Below, piece after piece: positions 34,752-43,631 of a stretch of 64,000 bases of DNA (the stretch's first letter is position 1; every line of letters begins with the position of its first letter). The position numbers and the translations under genes are program-made. The notes beneath the pieces were generated by a model. That model did no database searches. It saw only the letters and a program-made list of their open reading frames with translations, and was not told the origin of the DNA. This DNA is from Pedobacter deserti (GTDB taxonomy: Bacteria > Bacteroidota > Bacteroidia > Sphingobacteriales > Sphingobacteriaceae), in NCBI RefSeq assembly GCF_024436415.1, contig NZ_JAFMZQ010000001.1:3162001-3226000 (forward strand), in the 5' to 3' direction.

Positions 34752-35138
34752 CTAAACTTTTCGAAAATTGCTCTTTTGATAGGCAAGAGGGGTTTGTCCA
34801 ACCCGCCTTTTAAACAGCGTGGAAAAGGACGCAGGGCTTTCAAAGCCTACCGCAAAACAGGTTTGGGTAACCGGCATGCCCGACCTTAAAAGCTCTTTCG
34901 CTCGCTCAATCCTTATACCGGTCAAATACTGCATCGGCGTTTGACCATAATATCTTTTAAATAACCGAAGCAAATGAAACTTACTGACAAACCCGGCCTC
35001 AGACAGCGCATCTAAATTCAGATCCTGATCAAAGTTGCTGTCCATAAATCGCTTCAACCCAATCACCCCATCCAGCTGCTGCTGGTTCGGATAAACCAAT
35101 TGTCGGATCCGTATAAACTCTGTTTGATAATAAGTCAT
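34752..35138 (-). CDS. Short AraC-family helix-turn-helix regulator
   Basis: A 128-residue protein counted from ATG 35138 (MTYYQTEFIRIRQLVYPNQ); the frame extends to 35198 and would then overlap the glycosidase gene by 8 bp. It consists almost wholly of the AraC DNA-binding region: GLKRFMDSNFDQDLNLDALSEAGFVSKFHLLRLFKRYYGQTPMQYL and TQTCFAVGFESPASFSTLFKRRVGQTPLAYQK. There is no separate effector domain. It precedes the VOC gene on the same strand and probably controls it and itself. Because it also follows the glycosidase gene, it could be part of that transcript. Confidence 0.88.
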   Translation of the reverse strand: MTYYQTEFIRIRQLVYPNQQQLDGVIGLKRFMDSNFDQDLNLDALSEAGFVSKFHLLRLFKRYYGQTPMQYLTGIRIERAKELLRSGMPVTQTCFAVGFESPASFSTLFKRRVGQTPLAYQKSNFRKV

Positions 35139-35190
35139 CTTGTGACTAAGATACCAATTTAAAAAATGCTTTTCCTCGCATGCCGCTACC

Positions 35191-36522
35191 TCAACCAATT
35201 TCCAAAAGCAACGGGTGATCTGAAAGCGCCAGCTTTATCGAGCTCGTGTTCCTCAGCGTTTGCGTCGGATTAATCCCAAGCGTAGGATCATACACTTGGA
35301 TAGAGCGCACCTTGTTTCCCAAACTCACGGTTACCTCATCGCTGCCGCTCACACGCTCCCCCCAAACCACAAGTTGAAACTTTCCATTGCTGTTCTGCAA
35401 TAACAGATCATGAACGGTGTTTGGCTGATCAGCGATTGAATAAGTTAACGACGATGGTTTTCTTGATACGGGTTTATCGGCCAGAATCTTCGTGAAATTG
35501 TGCATATAAAGTGCCGCCTTCCTCGGCGTATAATCCGGCTCGTAAAACCCGAAGCTCTGATTGCCAGCCTCATCGGAGCGGTCGCGCAGTAAATACAGCG
35601 CGGTATATGACCAGCCGCGGACAAACTGTGCCAGATACAAGTTCAAGAATAATCTGGCTTGCTGCTCCTCCGTTACATATTCGCTCAGGGTGCTGCCCGT
35701 TTCCGTGGTTACCCTGGGCAGCCGCATGAGCTGCTCTTCTGAATAGCCTTTAAATTTCTTAGCCCAAGTGTTGCCGTAATTACCATACAAGCCGTCAACC
35801 GGGCACAAATGACTTGGATCAGCGGCGTTCCAGGCCTGATTGTCGGCAAGCCTTGGGTTGGAGGAATGGATCGTATAATTGTGACAATTGGCGAAGTCGG
35901 CATATATGGTGCCTTCGGGCATCGTCGTACCTGCGCCTTCAGGAATCTGCAGGTACTGGAGACCCACATTGTCGGTCTGCGCCCCGTTTTCGCTGATGCT
36001 CCACACCGGGCAGCCTTTCAGGTCGGGATCCTTTTTGACTTCAGCATAAAGTTCGCGCTGTAACTTGGCAACCGGCAGCCAGCTTAGCGTACTTCCGCCC
36101 TTTTCACCCTTATAGGTAATGCCCCAATTATTCGGTTCATTGGCACCCTCAAAGGCCAGCAGCGCCCCGGCTGCAGCAAGCTTTCTACCGTCGCTTAACA
36201 GTCGGGGAATATCATTTCCGCCGCTCATAAGACCGTAACTGAACATTGTACCAGCTTGCTTGTGCAGACTCAGATAGTCTTCTATCTTCACATCACCTTC
36301 ATACCCCGAACGAATCCACCGTATCCCTGTATACCTCAAGATCTCAACGGTTTTTTCCAACCGCTCGCCACGGCTGGCTATCGCTGAATTAGCGCCAATA
36401 CTGTTTAAAAAATCGTTGGTTGCTATTGCCGTCACCGGAGGCTTTGTCGCTACTAAAGGCAAATTGTCAAAAAAACTGGCGACAAACGCCAGCCCTCCAA
36501 GGCAAATCATAAGTGGTTTCAT
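35191..36522 (-). CDS. Exported glycoside hydrolase-like protein, clan GH-A fold
   Basis: A 443-residue protein with a weak signal peptide (MKPLMICLGGLAFVASFF). Two features point to a clan GH-A TIM-barrel glycosidase: Asn-Glu-Pro at 128-130 in LLAFEGANEPNNWG, where Glu129 would be the acid/base at the end of strand 4, and Glu274 in PRVTTETGS, the likely nucleophile of strand 7. The C-terminal 90 residues are beta-rich (LLLQNSNGKFQLVVWGERVSGSDEVTVSLGNKV). The closest family cannot be fixed from memory; GH39- or GH5-like enzymes are candidates. There is no SusCD pair or carbohydrate gene beside it, so it is an orphan glycosidase. The AraC regulator follows directly. Confidence 0.72.
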   Translation of the reverse strand: MKPLMICLGGLAFVASFFDNLPLVATKPPVTAIATNDFLNSIGANSAIASRGERLEKTVEILRYTGIRWIRSGYEGDVKIEDYLSLHKQAGTMFSYGLMSGGNDIPRLLSDGRKLAAAGALLAFEGANEPNNWGITYKGEKGGSTLSWLPVAKLQRELYAEVKKDPDLKGCPVWSISENGAQTDNVGLQYLQIPEGAGTTMPEGTIYADFANCHNYTIHSSNPRLADNQAWNAADPSHLCPVDGLYGNYGNTWAKKFKGYSEEQLMRLPRVTTETGSTLSEYVTEEQQARLFLNLYLAQFVRGWSYTALYLLRDRSDEAGNQSFGFYEPDYTPRKAALYMHNFTKILADKPVSRKPSSLTYSIADQPNTVHDLLLQNSNGKFQLVVWGERVSGSDEVTVSLGNKVRSIQVYDPTLGINPTQTLRNTSSIKLALSDHPLLLEIG

Positions 36523-36669
36523 ACTTCCGTTTGTGTTAACCCTAATCTACGGATTTTTTCTAACAGATTATCCGATAGAATGTGGCTGGTATGACTATGC
36601 AAAAAACAATAGTGAAGGACAAAAACTGCCACCTATCTTGTTAAGCATATCAAGACAGGCCTGACCGTT

Positions 36670-37902
36670 TCATTGTTCCCTGATTTTATCCACAATAGTC
36701 TTAATCTCCGGAATTGCCTCATCAACGCCAATATAGCCTGAGTTTTTATAACGGACAATCCCCTTCTTATCGATGAAAAATTTAGCGGGTATCCCAGAGA
36801 CTTTGAACGCCGCTGCAACCGGGCTCCGTCCGGTGGTCTTATCCTTCCAATCCATATAGACCTCAAACCTGTTTCTTTTTGCTGCCAACATTCTTTTTGC
36901 ATCCTGATCTGCAGTTGGGCTTTTCTCCATAGTATGTATGAACATAAAAACAACCTCCTTGTCATTCCCGTAAAAGTCTACAGCCTTTTGCATTCCAGGA
37001 AATGACGCTACACATGGTTGACACCAGGTGGCCCAAAAGTCCAGAATGACGACTTTACCTCTTAAGTCCTTCAACGAGACAGTTTTTCCATTCAAATCTT
37101 TTAATTCGAAATCTGGTGCTGGTTCATTCACTTCCATTTTTGATATCTTGCGCAGCATTTTTTGATGTTCGACATTTTCAAGAGAATCTATAATAATGTT
37201 GAACCGCTCATCATTACCATACTTGGTCACAAACAAGGACTTGACGCCCGACTTAAACTCCGGGCTAATGCGCGCTGTCGTTTTCAACAGCTTGGATGCT
37301 TCTGAGAAAGCGACATCGTTCTGTCCTGAGTGCATCAAGGCGAGAACATAATATTCGGCGTCCCCAGCACCTTGTCGACCGCTTCGGCCGCTCAGATAGG
37401 ATAATGCCTCTTTATACCTGCCTTGTTTATACCGGATCACTCCAAGACTATTCCTAAGACCTTGCTGATCCGTGTCTGACAGCGCAATCGCTTCTGTAGC
37501 TGAAGCTGGGCTGATAACTGAGTTGATCACGAGCTCAGCTTCCTTTAATCTATCTTTGTCAATAAGCGTTCTGACAATTGCTGTTAACGTGGATGCTTTC
37601 CAGCTGTTTTCATCAATTTGCTTTGCCCAATACAATGCCTTTCGCACGTTGATGGACTCAGCATAAGCCATAGCCGTCATTTGTTTGCTTGCATCAATAA
37701 GCATTTTATTATTTCCTACCTCAGGCTTCCTGATCATCATATTAAGCATCTGCTCCATGCGTTCGGCCTCAACCTCCGACTTGATACCATTGTATAGCCC
37801 AGACAATGAAGTGTCTGCCGGCATTGATTGTCCTGAAGCCGAATTGATGGAGAGCAACATAGCCAGAAAGCCTATGACTTTAAATACCTTTATTTGTCTC
37901 AT
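36670..37902 (-). CDS. TlpA-like thioredoxin, WCQPC active site (locus 3)
   Basis: A 410-residue exported protein (signal peptide to about residue 25, SASGQSM). Residues 30-250 form a helical TPR-like region (KQGRYKEALSYLSGRSGRQG). The redoxin domain starts at about 260 (APDFELKDLNGKTVSLKDLRG), active site WCQPC at 293-297, and cis-Pro region KVSGIPAKFFID. Gln-Pro instead of Gly-Pro in the active site is uncommon and suggests another redox potential. It is the last gene of locus 3, its start codon overlapping the stop of the protease gene by 4 bp (ATGA), which means translational coupling of protease and thioredoxin. Confidence 0.92.
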   Translation of the reverse strand: MRQIKVFKVIGFLAMLLSINSASGQSMPADTSLSGLYNGIKSEVEAERMEQMLNMMIRKPEVGNNKMLIDASKQMTAMAYAESINVRKALYWAKQIDENSWKASTLTAIVRTLIDKDRLKEAELVINSVISPASATEAIALSDTDQQGLRNSLGVIRYKQGRYKEALSYLSGRSGRQGAGDAEYYVLALMHSGQNDVAFSEASKLLKTTARISPEFKSGVKSLFVTKYGNDERFNIIIDSLENVEHQKMLRKISKMEVNEPAPDFELKDLNGKTVSLKDLRGKVVILDFWATWCQPCVASFPGMQKAVDFYGNDKEVVFMFIHTMEKSPTADQDAKRMLAAKRNRFEVYMDWKDKTTGRSPVAAAFKVSGIPAKFFIDKKGIVRYKNSGYIGVDEAIPEIKTIVDKIREQ

Positions 37903-39581
37903 GTTTTTTTAATCTTAAGGCCATTTACAATAAATTTCTTAACAACATCCGCGGGCATTATTACCGTAGATGTCCTGCTGTGGCGAGCGATATTGATCCC
38001 TAAAAATGTTCCGCTAACATCGAACACCGGACCACCACATTCTCCAGCTGTAACCGCTGCATCATGGACTAACACCCGTGCAAATCCATCAGAGCGCGCA
38101 CTCCGCCCCCCTTCAAACTGGCTCGCCACATGATTAGGTCCCGGTTGCGCGGGAAGATACATCCTGACCTGAATCGGTTGCCCTGCCCTTACCGCGTCGA
38201 CGGTAAGCGAATCGCCCGCCAAGTGCTTCATCAGTTCTGCACCGTATTCTGGCGGTCTGCTAATTGGCACGCCTCCGATACCAGTTACCTGGTCATTGAG
38301 TTGAAGCGAATTACTGGCGGCTCCGCCTTTTGCGATATCAGTGATTGTAATCTTCTCATCAATGAACCGCGCGTTTGCCCCAAAATAACCAACGCTGAAA
38401 CGCAGGGGCATTCTGGTATAGATGCTGCTTAATACTCCGACTTTCTTGCCTGCCTCATTTAAACCGCTCACCAGGAATTTACCTAAATCAGCTTTACTGA
38501 GCGCTATACTATCGGGGATGCTTTTAAGTGGTATTCCTTTTGGAAGCGCGGATCTCGCCATCAATAAAACCAAATCGTTTTCCCTGTCACGTTCCAATAC
38601 CTGCAACTCAACCGTATTGCCCATATAGGAGACTAAAGGGCTATCTGCCACCATTGAACTTTTGCTGATTAAAAAAGCTTGTCTCTTTCCCGCATTCTTA
38701 GCTTCAATTACGGTAGCTAAAATCCGGACGGGTTTACCTGATCTCTTGCTTTCTAACATCACTATACTTTTACGTAACGTACCCGGAACGGACACCAATT
38801 CCTCTACCGGGGCAATGAGCGGTATACTCACAGGGTCCGGAACAGCCCTGAAATCATCCATCTCGGGCAGTTCCTTGTAATCTTCCGCCCTATTTAAGGC
38901 TGTCCAGTATTTTTTGTACAAGTCGACCGGAACTTCGAAGTTTTGATCTTCAGAACGCTTAATCCAGCTATGTAAACCGAGCAGCCTGCCCGCCCCGTCA
39001 AAAAGTCCACCACCGGAATCCCCAGGCTCCATCTTGCAAGAGGTCTCAAAGTATCCCGAGCTGACAGAAGGATCATTGATACGTCCCACCCGGATGTTCG
39101 GCTGCGCCTTCGGATTGTATGAACCCGGAAATGAAATGCTCAGGCATAACTGCCCCGCCTTCATCCCGGTATTAGAGACCATCTTTGCATAAGGCCAGGT
39201 TCCTGGCCGGAGGATTTTGATCATCGCCATATCGAGGTCACGTCCTTGCTGCTTTATGGCCATCCGGCCTTTTCCGATAGCAATGTGTTTGGCACCATCG
39301 GGAAACATTACCTGATAAACCGCGTTCGGAGTAGTTGCATGTGCCACTGTGAGTATATGCCCCTGAGCGGAAACGACAACTCCACTGAACACTCCCGGCC
39401 TCTGACGATTCTGTATTGTATCAAACGGCACAATCTGGACGCTGGCTGAGTATGCACTGTCCAAAGCTGTCTGTACCTGTGCTTCTATTTTCCGCGGGTC
39501 CTTCACATACTGCGCATGCGACGACACGCACCAAGCCATAAGTAGCATGATGTTTGTTCTTAGCGGCATTAAATACTTCAT
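37899..39581 (-). CDS. Two-domain trypsin-like protease with PDZ inserted in a degenerate second domain (locus 3)
   Basis: A 560-residue exported protein counted from ATG 39581 (signal peptide to about residue 23, CVSSHAQ). Domain 1: His81 (ILTVAHA), Asp117 (DLDMAMIKI), Ser189 (EPGDSGGG), so a complete triad. Domain 2 from about 285: His position replaced by Ser308 (FLISKSSMV), Asp kept (Asp336 in ENDLVLL), an inserted PDZ domain (about 410-477, IAKGGAASNSLQLNDQVTGIGGVPI), then GECGGPVFD with Cys515 in place of Ser. The same arrangement occurs in the locus 2 paralogue, so the Cys is conserved after duplication. The start lies 1 bp after the stop of the upstream thioredoxin gene and the end overlaps the next thioredoxin by 4 bp, so these three genes are tightly coupled. 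Confidence 0.9.
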   Translation of the reverse strand: MKYLMPLRTNIMLLMAWCVSSHAQYVKDPRKIEAQVQTALDSAYSASVQIVPFDTIQNRQRPGVFSGVVVSAQGHILTVAHATTPNAVYQVMFPDGAKHIAIGKGRMAIKQQGRDLDMAMIKILRPGTWPYAKMVSNTGMKAGQLCLSISFPGSYNPKAQPNIRVGRINDPSVSSGYFETSCKMEPGDSGGGLFDGAGRLLGLHSWIKRSEDQNFEVPVDLYKKYWTALNRAEDYKELPEMDDFRAVPDPVSIPLIAPVEELVSVPGTLRKSIVMLESKRSGKPVRILATVIEAKNAGKRQAFLISKSSMVADSPLVSYMGNTVELQVLERDRENDLVLLMARSALPKGIPLKSIPDSIALSKADLGKFLVSGLNEAGKKVGVLSSIYTRMPLRFSVGYFGANARFIDEKITITDIAKGGAASNSLQLNDQVTGIGGVPISRPPEYGAELMKHLAGDSLTVDAVRAGQPIQVRMYLPAQPGPNHVASQFEGGRSARSDGFARVLVHDAAVTAGECGGPVFDVSGTFLGINIARHSRTSTVIMPADVVKKFIVNGLKIKKT

Positions 39582-39582
39582 T

Positions 39583-40968
39583 TTAACTTTTTTTACGGGA
39601 CAATTCAATCATAGCGGAAAGGTCTGCGACCGCTGCATTGACATCTATACTGGCGCCAGTATGCCTGAATCTGATATCACCATTACCGTCGATGACAAAC
39701 TTCGTAGGGATGGCCGAAACTTTAAATGCGGACACTGCAGGGTTCTTTTTATTAGCGTCCTGCAAGTCCATATAAAGCGGTAAATTGTCGTATTTGTTAT
39801 CAGCAAAGTATTTTTTTGCTGCTTCGGTTGGATTAGCATCCTTCCCCTTACCTTCCCACGTGTGGATGAACAGAAAAGCTACCTTCGGATCGTTTCTATA
39901 CTTATTTACTGTAGCTTGCATTCCAGGCAACGACATCTTGCAGGGGCCACACCATGTAGCCCAGAAATCCAGTACAATTGTCTTTCCTTCAAAGTCGGCT
40001 AACGAGACTGTCTTACCACTGGCGTCGAGCACGGAAAATGATGGTGCTTTTTCCTTTATCATCGACTTCGCCACCTCATCCATTTTAAAGTCACCAACCA
40101 TCTCCACAAGTCTTGACATATAAGCATCTACATCCTTTCCCGGATTAAGCCTGATGTAAGCAGCTTTCAGTTCTGCCTTAACATCGGGGCCGCCTACCAT
40201 GGTCGACACTGCCTTTTCCAAATGAGGGAAAGCCTCAGCTTGTCTACCGGCCATACTCATCAGTTTATAATATGCTGCTTCGGATTCGGGGGTCTTTTGC
40301 CCTAGCTTATTGTAATAGGTTTCCATGGCTTTAAATGCCTTTTTATAATCGCCCGTTCTTGTAAGCACCTCACTCTGGAGTAACAGCAAGGTCATCTTGT
40401 CACCTTCTGAAATTTTCGCATGATTTAATTCTTCCTCCACGTATCTTGCAGTCGCTTGAGCATCGATTGTGCTGGCGCTCCTTACTGTTCTTCTTAACAT
40501 GTTTGATTTTGTTTCACCGGAAACCAGCTTCTGGTATTTTAATGCGGCAGAAACATCATTCCCCTGTAACAAGTTCGGTATAACGATGGAAAACACTGTG
40601 CTAAAGTCCTGCCCCGGAAAATTCTGCTTCAGCGTGTTAAGCATCTGCTCAATTTTAACGGGATCCTTTTCCAACATCACCCCGCTTGAGGCATTCTTAA
40701 AAGCAACCGCACCTTTGGGAAACTTCCCTACAGCAACTTTTGCGATTGAATCTGCCTTTTGCCGATCCCGCAACTGATAGTAGGTGTGTAATGTATTCAA
40801 ATCCTTGTCCGTTCCAGATAACTGCAGCGCCTGTAGTTTAGCCTGTAGTTCTGAAGGATCCTTTATATTCCTTAGTGCAATGGTCTCGGGGGTTTGAATG
40901 ATCATATATTGGGCACTGGCGAAAACAGAGCTATACAATGCCGCTACAATCAGTATTATTCTTTTCAT
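39583..40968 (-). CDS. TlpA-like thioredoxin with helical N-terminal part (locus 3)
   Basis: A 461-residue exported protein (signal peptide to about residue 20, VFASAQ). Helical region 30-300 with TPR-like repeats (GDYKKAFKAMETYYNKLG). Redoxin domain from about 307, active site WCGPC at 339-343, cis-Pro region KVSAIPTKFVIDGNGD. It is clearly related to the next gene upstream (40988-42172) and to the 20.9 kb gene of locus 2, as shown by shared wording such as VLDFWATWCGPCK and FLFIHTWE. Presumed periplasmic thiol reductase or isomerase that acts on the uptake or processing machinery. Confidence 0.92.
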   Translation of the reverse strand: MKRIILIVAALYSSVFASAQYMIIQTPETIALRNIKDPSELQAKLQALQLSGTDKDLNTLHTYYQLRDRQKADSIAKVAVGKFPKGAVAFKNASSGVMLEKDPVKIEQMLNTLKQNFPGQDFSTVFSIVIPNLLQGNDVSAALKYQKLVSGETKSNMLRRTVRSASTIDAQATARYVEEELNHAKISEGDKMTLLLLQSEVLTRTGDYKKAFKAMETYYNKLGQKTPESEAAYYKLMSMAGRQAEAFPHLEKAVSTMVGGPDVKAELKAAYIRLNPGKDVDAYMSRLVEMVGDFKMDEVAKSMIKEKAPSFSVLDASGKTVSLADFEGKTIVLDFWATWCGPCKMSLPGMQATVNKYRNDPKVAFLFIHTWEGKGKDANPTEAAKKYFADNKYDNLPLYMDLQDANKKNPAVSAFKVSAIPTKFVIDGNGDIRFRHTGASIDVNAAVADLSAMIELSRKKS

Positions 40969-40987
40969 GTGTTTAGTTTATTAATTG

Positions 40988-42172
40988 TTAGCCAGATTTA
41001 CGCGCTAATTCGATCATTGCAGAGAGTTCATTTACCGCAGCTTCTTTTGTACCGCCAAATCCCGCCGTCTTAAAGCGAATATTCCCCTTTCCGTCAATAA
41101 CAAATTTGGCAGGAATGCCCTTTACCTCAAACGCCGATACCGCTGGGTTCTTCTTCGTTGAAGCATCTCTGACATCCATATATAAGGGCAATCTATAGTT
41201 GTTATCCGCAAAGTACTTCATCGCTTCTTCCTTCGGATTCGCGACCTGCTCCCAGGTGTGAATAAACAGAAACTGCACATCCGGATCTGCGCGATATTTA
41301 TCGACAGTCATCTGCATTGCTGGCAACGCAGCCTTGCAGGGTCCGCACCAGGTGGCCCAAAAATCCAGCACTAAAATTTTTCCTTTGAAGTCACTCAAGG
41401 AAACAGCTTTCCCTTTCAGGTCCGTAACCACAAAGTTCGGTGCAGCTTCATTGATCATTTGAGAAGCCAGCTCTGCTTTATGTTTTTCTTCGAATTGCCT
41501 AATGAGTCCGGATACATACACTTTAGCATCTTTACCCGGATTTAGTTTACCGAAAGCCGCCGACAATTCAGTCTTCATTTCTTCAGTAGCTACCCCAGCA
41601 AGCACTGCCTTCTCCAATTCGGGAAGAGCGTCCTGCTTGTTGCCCCACCTGCTCATTAAGTAATAATAGTTAGCCGTCAACCCAGGTGATTTACGCTGCG
41701 CCTGATCATAATACTGTTTGAAAGCCGAAAACGCACCCGTGTAATCACCTTCCTTTGCCAAAATCTGGCTTTGTAAATTAAGTAGCATCTGACGCTCCTG
41801 AGCAGGAAGATCTGTCTTGCTTAACTCTTTTTTCACAAATTCCTTTGCCGCTTGTAGATCGTAAGCGAGAATACTCGTTACAACAGCGTTCAGGTACATG
41901 CTCCGCGGTCTGCCCTTAAGCTGACCAAAATAATTCAAGGCCTTTGACGTATTTTTTGCGGCCGCGAAATTGCTTGCCAACATCGCCTGATATTGCTCAA
42001 AGTTGTCATTCGGATTGGCCTGGATCAATCTGGTAATAATAGCCTCTTGCTTTAACGGATCGATAACGATCTTTAAGGAATCTAAACTTGCCTTGTAGGC
42101 CGGAGCAGGTTGCTGGCCGTAAACAGCAAGCCCCGTTAAAAGGCTTGCTGCGATCATAGTCATTTTTCTCAT
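40988..42172 (-). CDS. TlpA-like thioredoxin with helical N-terminal part (locus 3)
   Basis: A 394-residue exported protein (signal peptide to about residue 20, GLAVYGQ). Helical region 25-235, redoxin domain from about 240 (AAPNFVVTDLKGKAVSLSDFKG), active site WCGPC at 275-279, cis-Pro region EVKGIPAKFVIDGKGN. It differs from the following gene mainly by a shorter N-terminal part and is probably a tandem duplicate of it. The gene begins 13 bp after the PKD-like gene and is followed 19 bp later by the second thioredoxin. Confidence 0.92.
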   Translation of the reverse strand: MRKMTMIAASLLTGLAVYGQQPAPAYKASLDSLKIVIDPLKQEAIITRLIQANPNDNFEQYQAMLASNFAAAKNTSKALNYFGQLKGRPRSMYLNAVVTSILAYDLQAAKEFVKKELSKTDLPAQERQMLLNLQSQILAKEGDYTGAFSAFKQYYDQAQRKSPGLTANYYYLMSRWGNKQDALPELEKAVLAGVATEEMKTELSAAFGKLNPGKDAKVYVSGLIRQFEEKHKAELASQMINEAAPNFVVTDLKGKAVSLSDFKGKILVLDFWATWCGPCKAALPAMQMTVDKYRADPDVQFLFIHTWEQVANPKEEAMKYFADNNYRLPLYMDVRDASTKKNPAVSAFEVKGIPAKFVIDGKGNIRFKTAGFGGTKEAAVNELSAMIELARKSG

Positions 42173-42185
42173 ATCAGTTTTCTAA

Positions 42186-43610
42186 TTATCGTTGGGTAAC
42201 CTGGACGATGTCACCAAATCCTACATATTTCTTTACATAGGTGTTGCCGTTAAATTCTCCTGTCGCCGCTAGATCAAAGTAATAAACCTCCCCAGCTGAG
42301 CCCGAAGCCGTAGCGACGACAATTCGGGTAGCACCCGATTTTCTCATATCCTTAACGACGTAGCCTACGGGGAACGAATAGATTAACTGTGCGGTGTTTG
42401 TTAGAATATTATAGAGGTATATCTCATTATTAACTGCATAATACATCTGCTTTTGGGTGGATGAGGTAACAAATTTTGAAGCCAGATTAATATTTGGACC
42501 CTCTATCCGCTGGTTAATTCCTGGCGTCGTTCCACTACCATTTGCTACTGCCGACATCAGATATTTAACATTCGTTGCATCAGCCATGATGAAGTAGTAT
42601 TCTCTGGACGAAGTCAGGCCTGTATCATATGCAAGCAAAGTTCGCCCCACGTTCGCGAAGTTGAAGCTACCGGTGGTAACAGCCGCAACGCTAAGGATAT
42701 TCGACTGCTGAGGAAGCGTCATAAATCGCTTGTTTTTGTTGTCATAGTAGTATGCAGGAGAAGTTGATGCTAAAAAGAAAGCACCAGGAAACATGTCATA
42801 ATCTCCCGCCGAAACTTCGTCAAAGGCCCCTAGTTCATAGTCCGGGAATGCCGGTCCGGGTCCTGCATAGACACCACCGTTTAAAATCAGGACCTGATCA
42901 ATATAGAACGCTGGAACGTCGGCCTGGAAAGGCTTTCCCAACAAGGGAAAACTACCGAAAGAAGGAACAATTTCCGAAATATCATGTATCTCCTTTAAAT
43001 TATCCCGATCAAACCTCCACACACCCTGGCTGGTGAAAGCGAATATATAGCCCGAATAGGTGCTGCCGCCATAAGCGTAAGCGCCAGCGTGATACAAACC
43101 AAGTGCACTACCTGAGTAGGTTTTCTGATTAACTTCTTCCAACGGATTGGTAAAGATTACATCGTCTTCCCGGATAAAAGAAAAACGTGCCTTCCCGTCC
43201 TTATTGTGGGCAACATACCATCCACCATAGTATGTTCCTTTTACTTCCAGATCATATTGATACATCGCTTGTACACCCGTCGCTTTGTTGGTCGCTTTAA
43301 ACCAGACTTTATAACCGGTTTTAACCGGCAGGTCGACCAACATTCTGAGGTCTTTTTGTACAGACACCAGGGAATCGTTTATTGTCCAGGAATAACTGTA
43401 ATCGTCTCCGGCTGGCATAGACTCCTTTAAAACCGGCGTAATGATCAGGGAATCGTTGAGCGATCTGACCAAACTACTTTCAGTTGGAGTCTCAATGGTT
43501 ATATCATTGATCAGCTTGTAATCTTCTTTGCCTTCTTCCTTCTTACAGGAGACGATCAGTATCACCATCAACATGATGATGTTCAGTATTTTATGCTTTA
43601 TGTAATACAT
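42186..43610 (-). CDS. PKD-like family lipoprotein (locus 3)
   Basis: A 474-residue lipoprotein with lipobox Cys22 (LIVSCKKEEG). The N-terminal PKD/Ig-like segment (GDDYSYSWTINDSLVSVQKDLRMLVDLPVKTGYKVWFKATNKATGVQAMYQYDLEV) is followed by a beta-rich remainder with repeated Tyr/Gly/Asn segments (YYGGWYVAHNKDGKARFSFI; GGSTYSGYIFAFTSQGVWRFDRD) that might form a propeller. It is the paralogue of the gene at 23.5-25.0 kb, in the same place between DUF4843 and thioredoxin genes. Presumed substrate-binding surface protein of the SusCD complex. Confidence 0.84.
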   Translation of the reverse strand: MYYIKHKILNIIMLMVILIVSCKKEEGKEDYKLINDITIETPTESSLVRSLNDSLIITPVLKESMPAGDDYSYSWTINDSLVSVQKDLRMLVDLPVKTGYKVWFKATNKATGVQAMYQYDLEVKGTYYGGWYVAHNKDGKARFSFIREDDVIFTNPLEEVNQKTYSGSALGLYHAGAYAYGGSTYSGYIFAFTSQGVWRFDRDNLKEIHDISEIVPSFGSFPLLGKPFQADVPAFYIDQVLILNGGVYAGPGPAFPDYELGAFDEVSAGDYDMFPGAFFLASTSPAYYYDNKNKRFMTLPQQSNILSVAAVTTGSFNFANVGRTLLAYDTGLTSSREYYFIMADATNVKYLMSAVANGSGTTPGINQRIEGPNINLASKFVTSSTQKQMYYAVNNEIYLYNILTNTAQLIYSFPVGYVVKDMRKSGATRIVVATASGSAGEVYYFDLAATGEFNGNTYVKKYVGFGDIVQVTQR

Positions 43611-43631
43611 TGCTTCTCGTATTAAAAGTAA

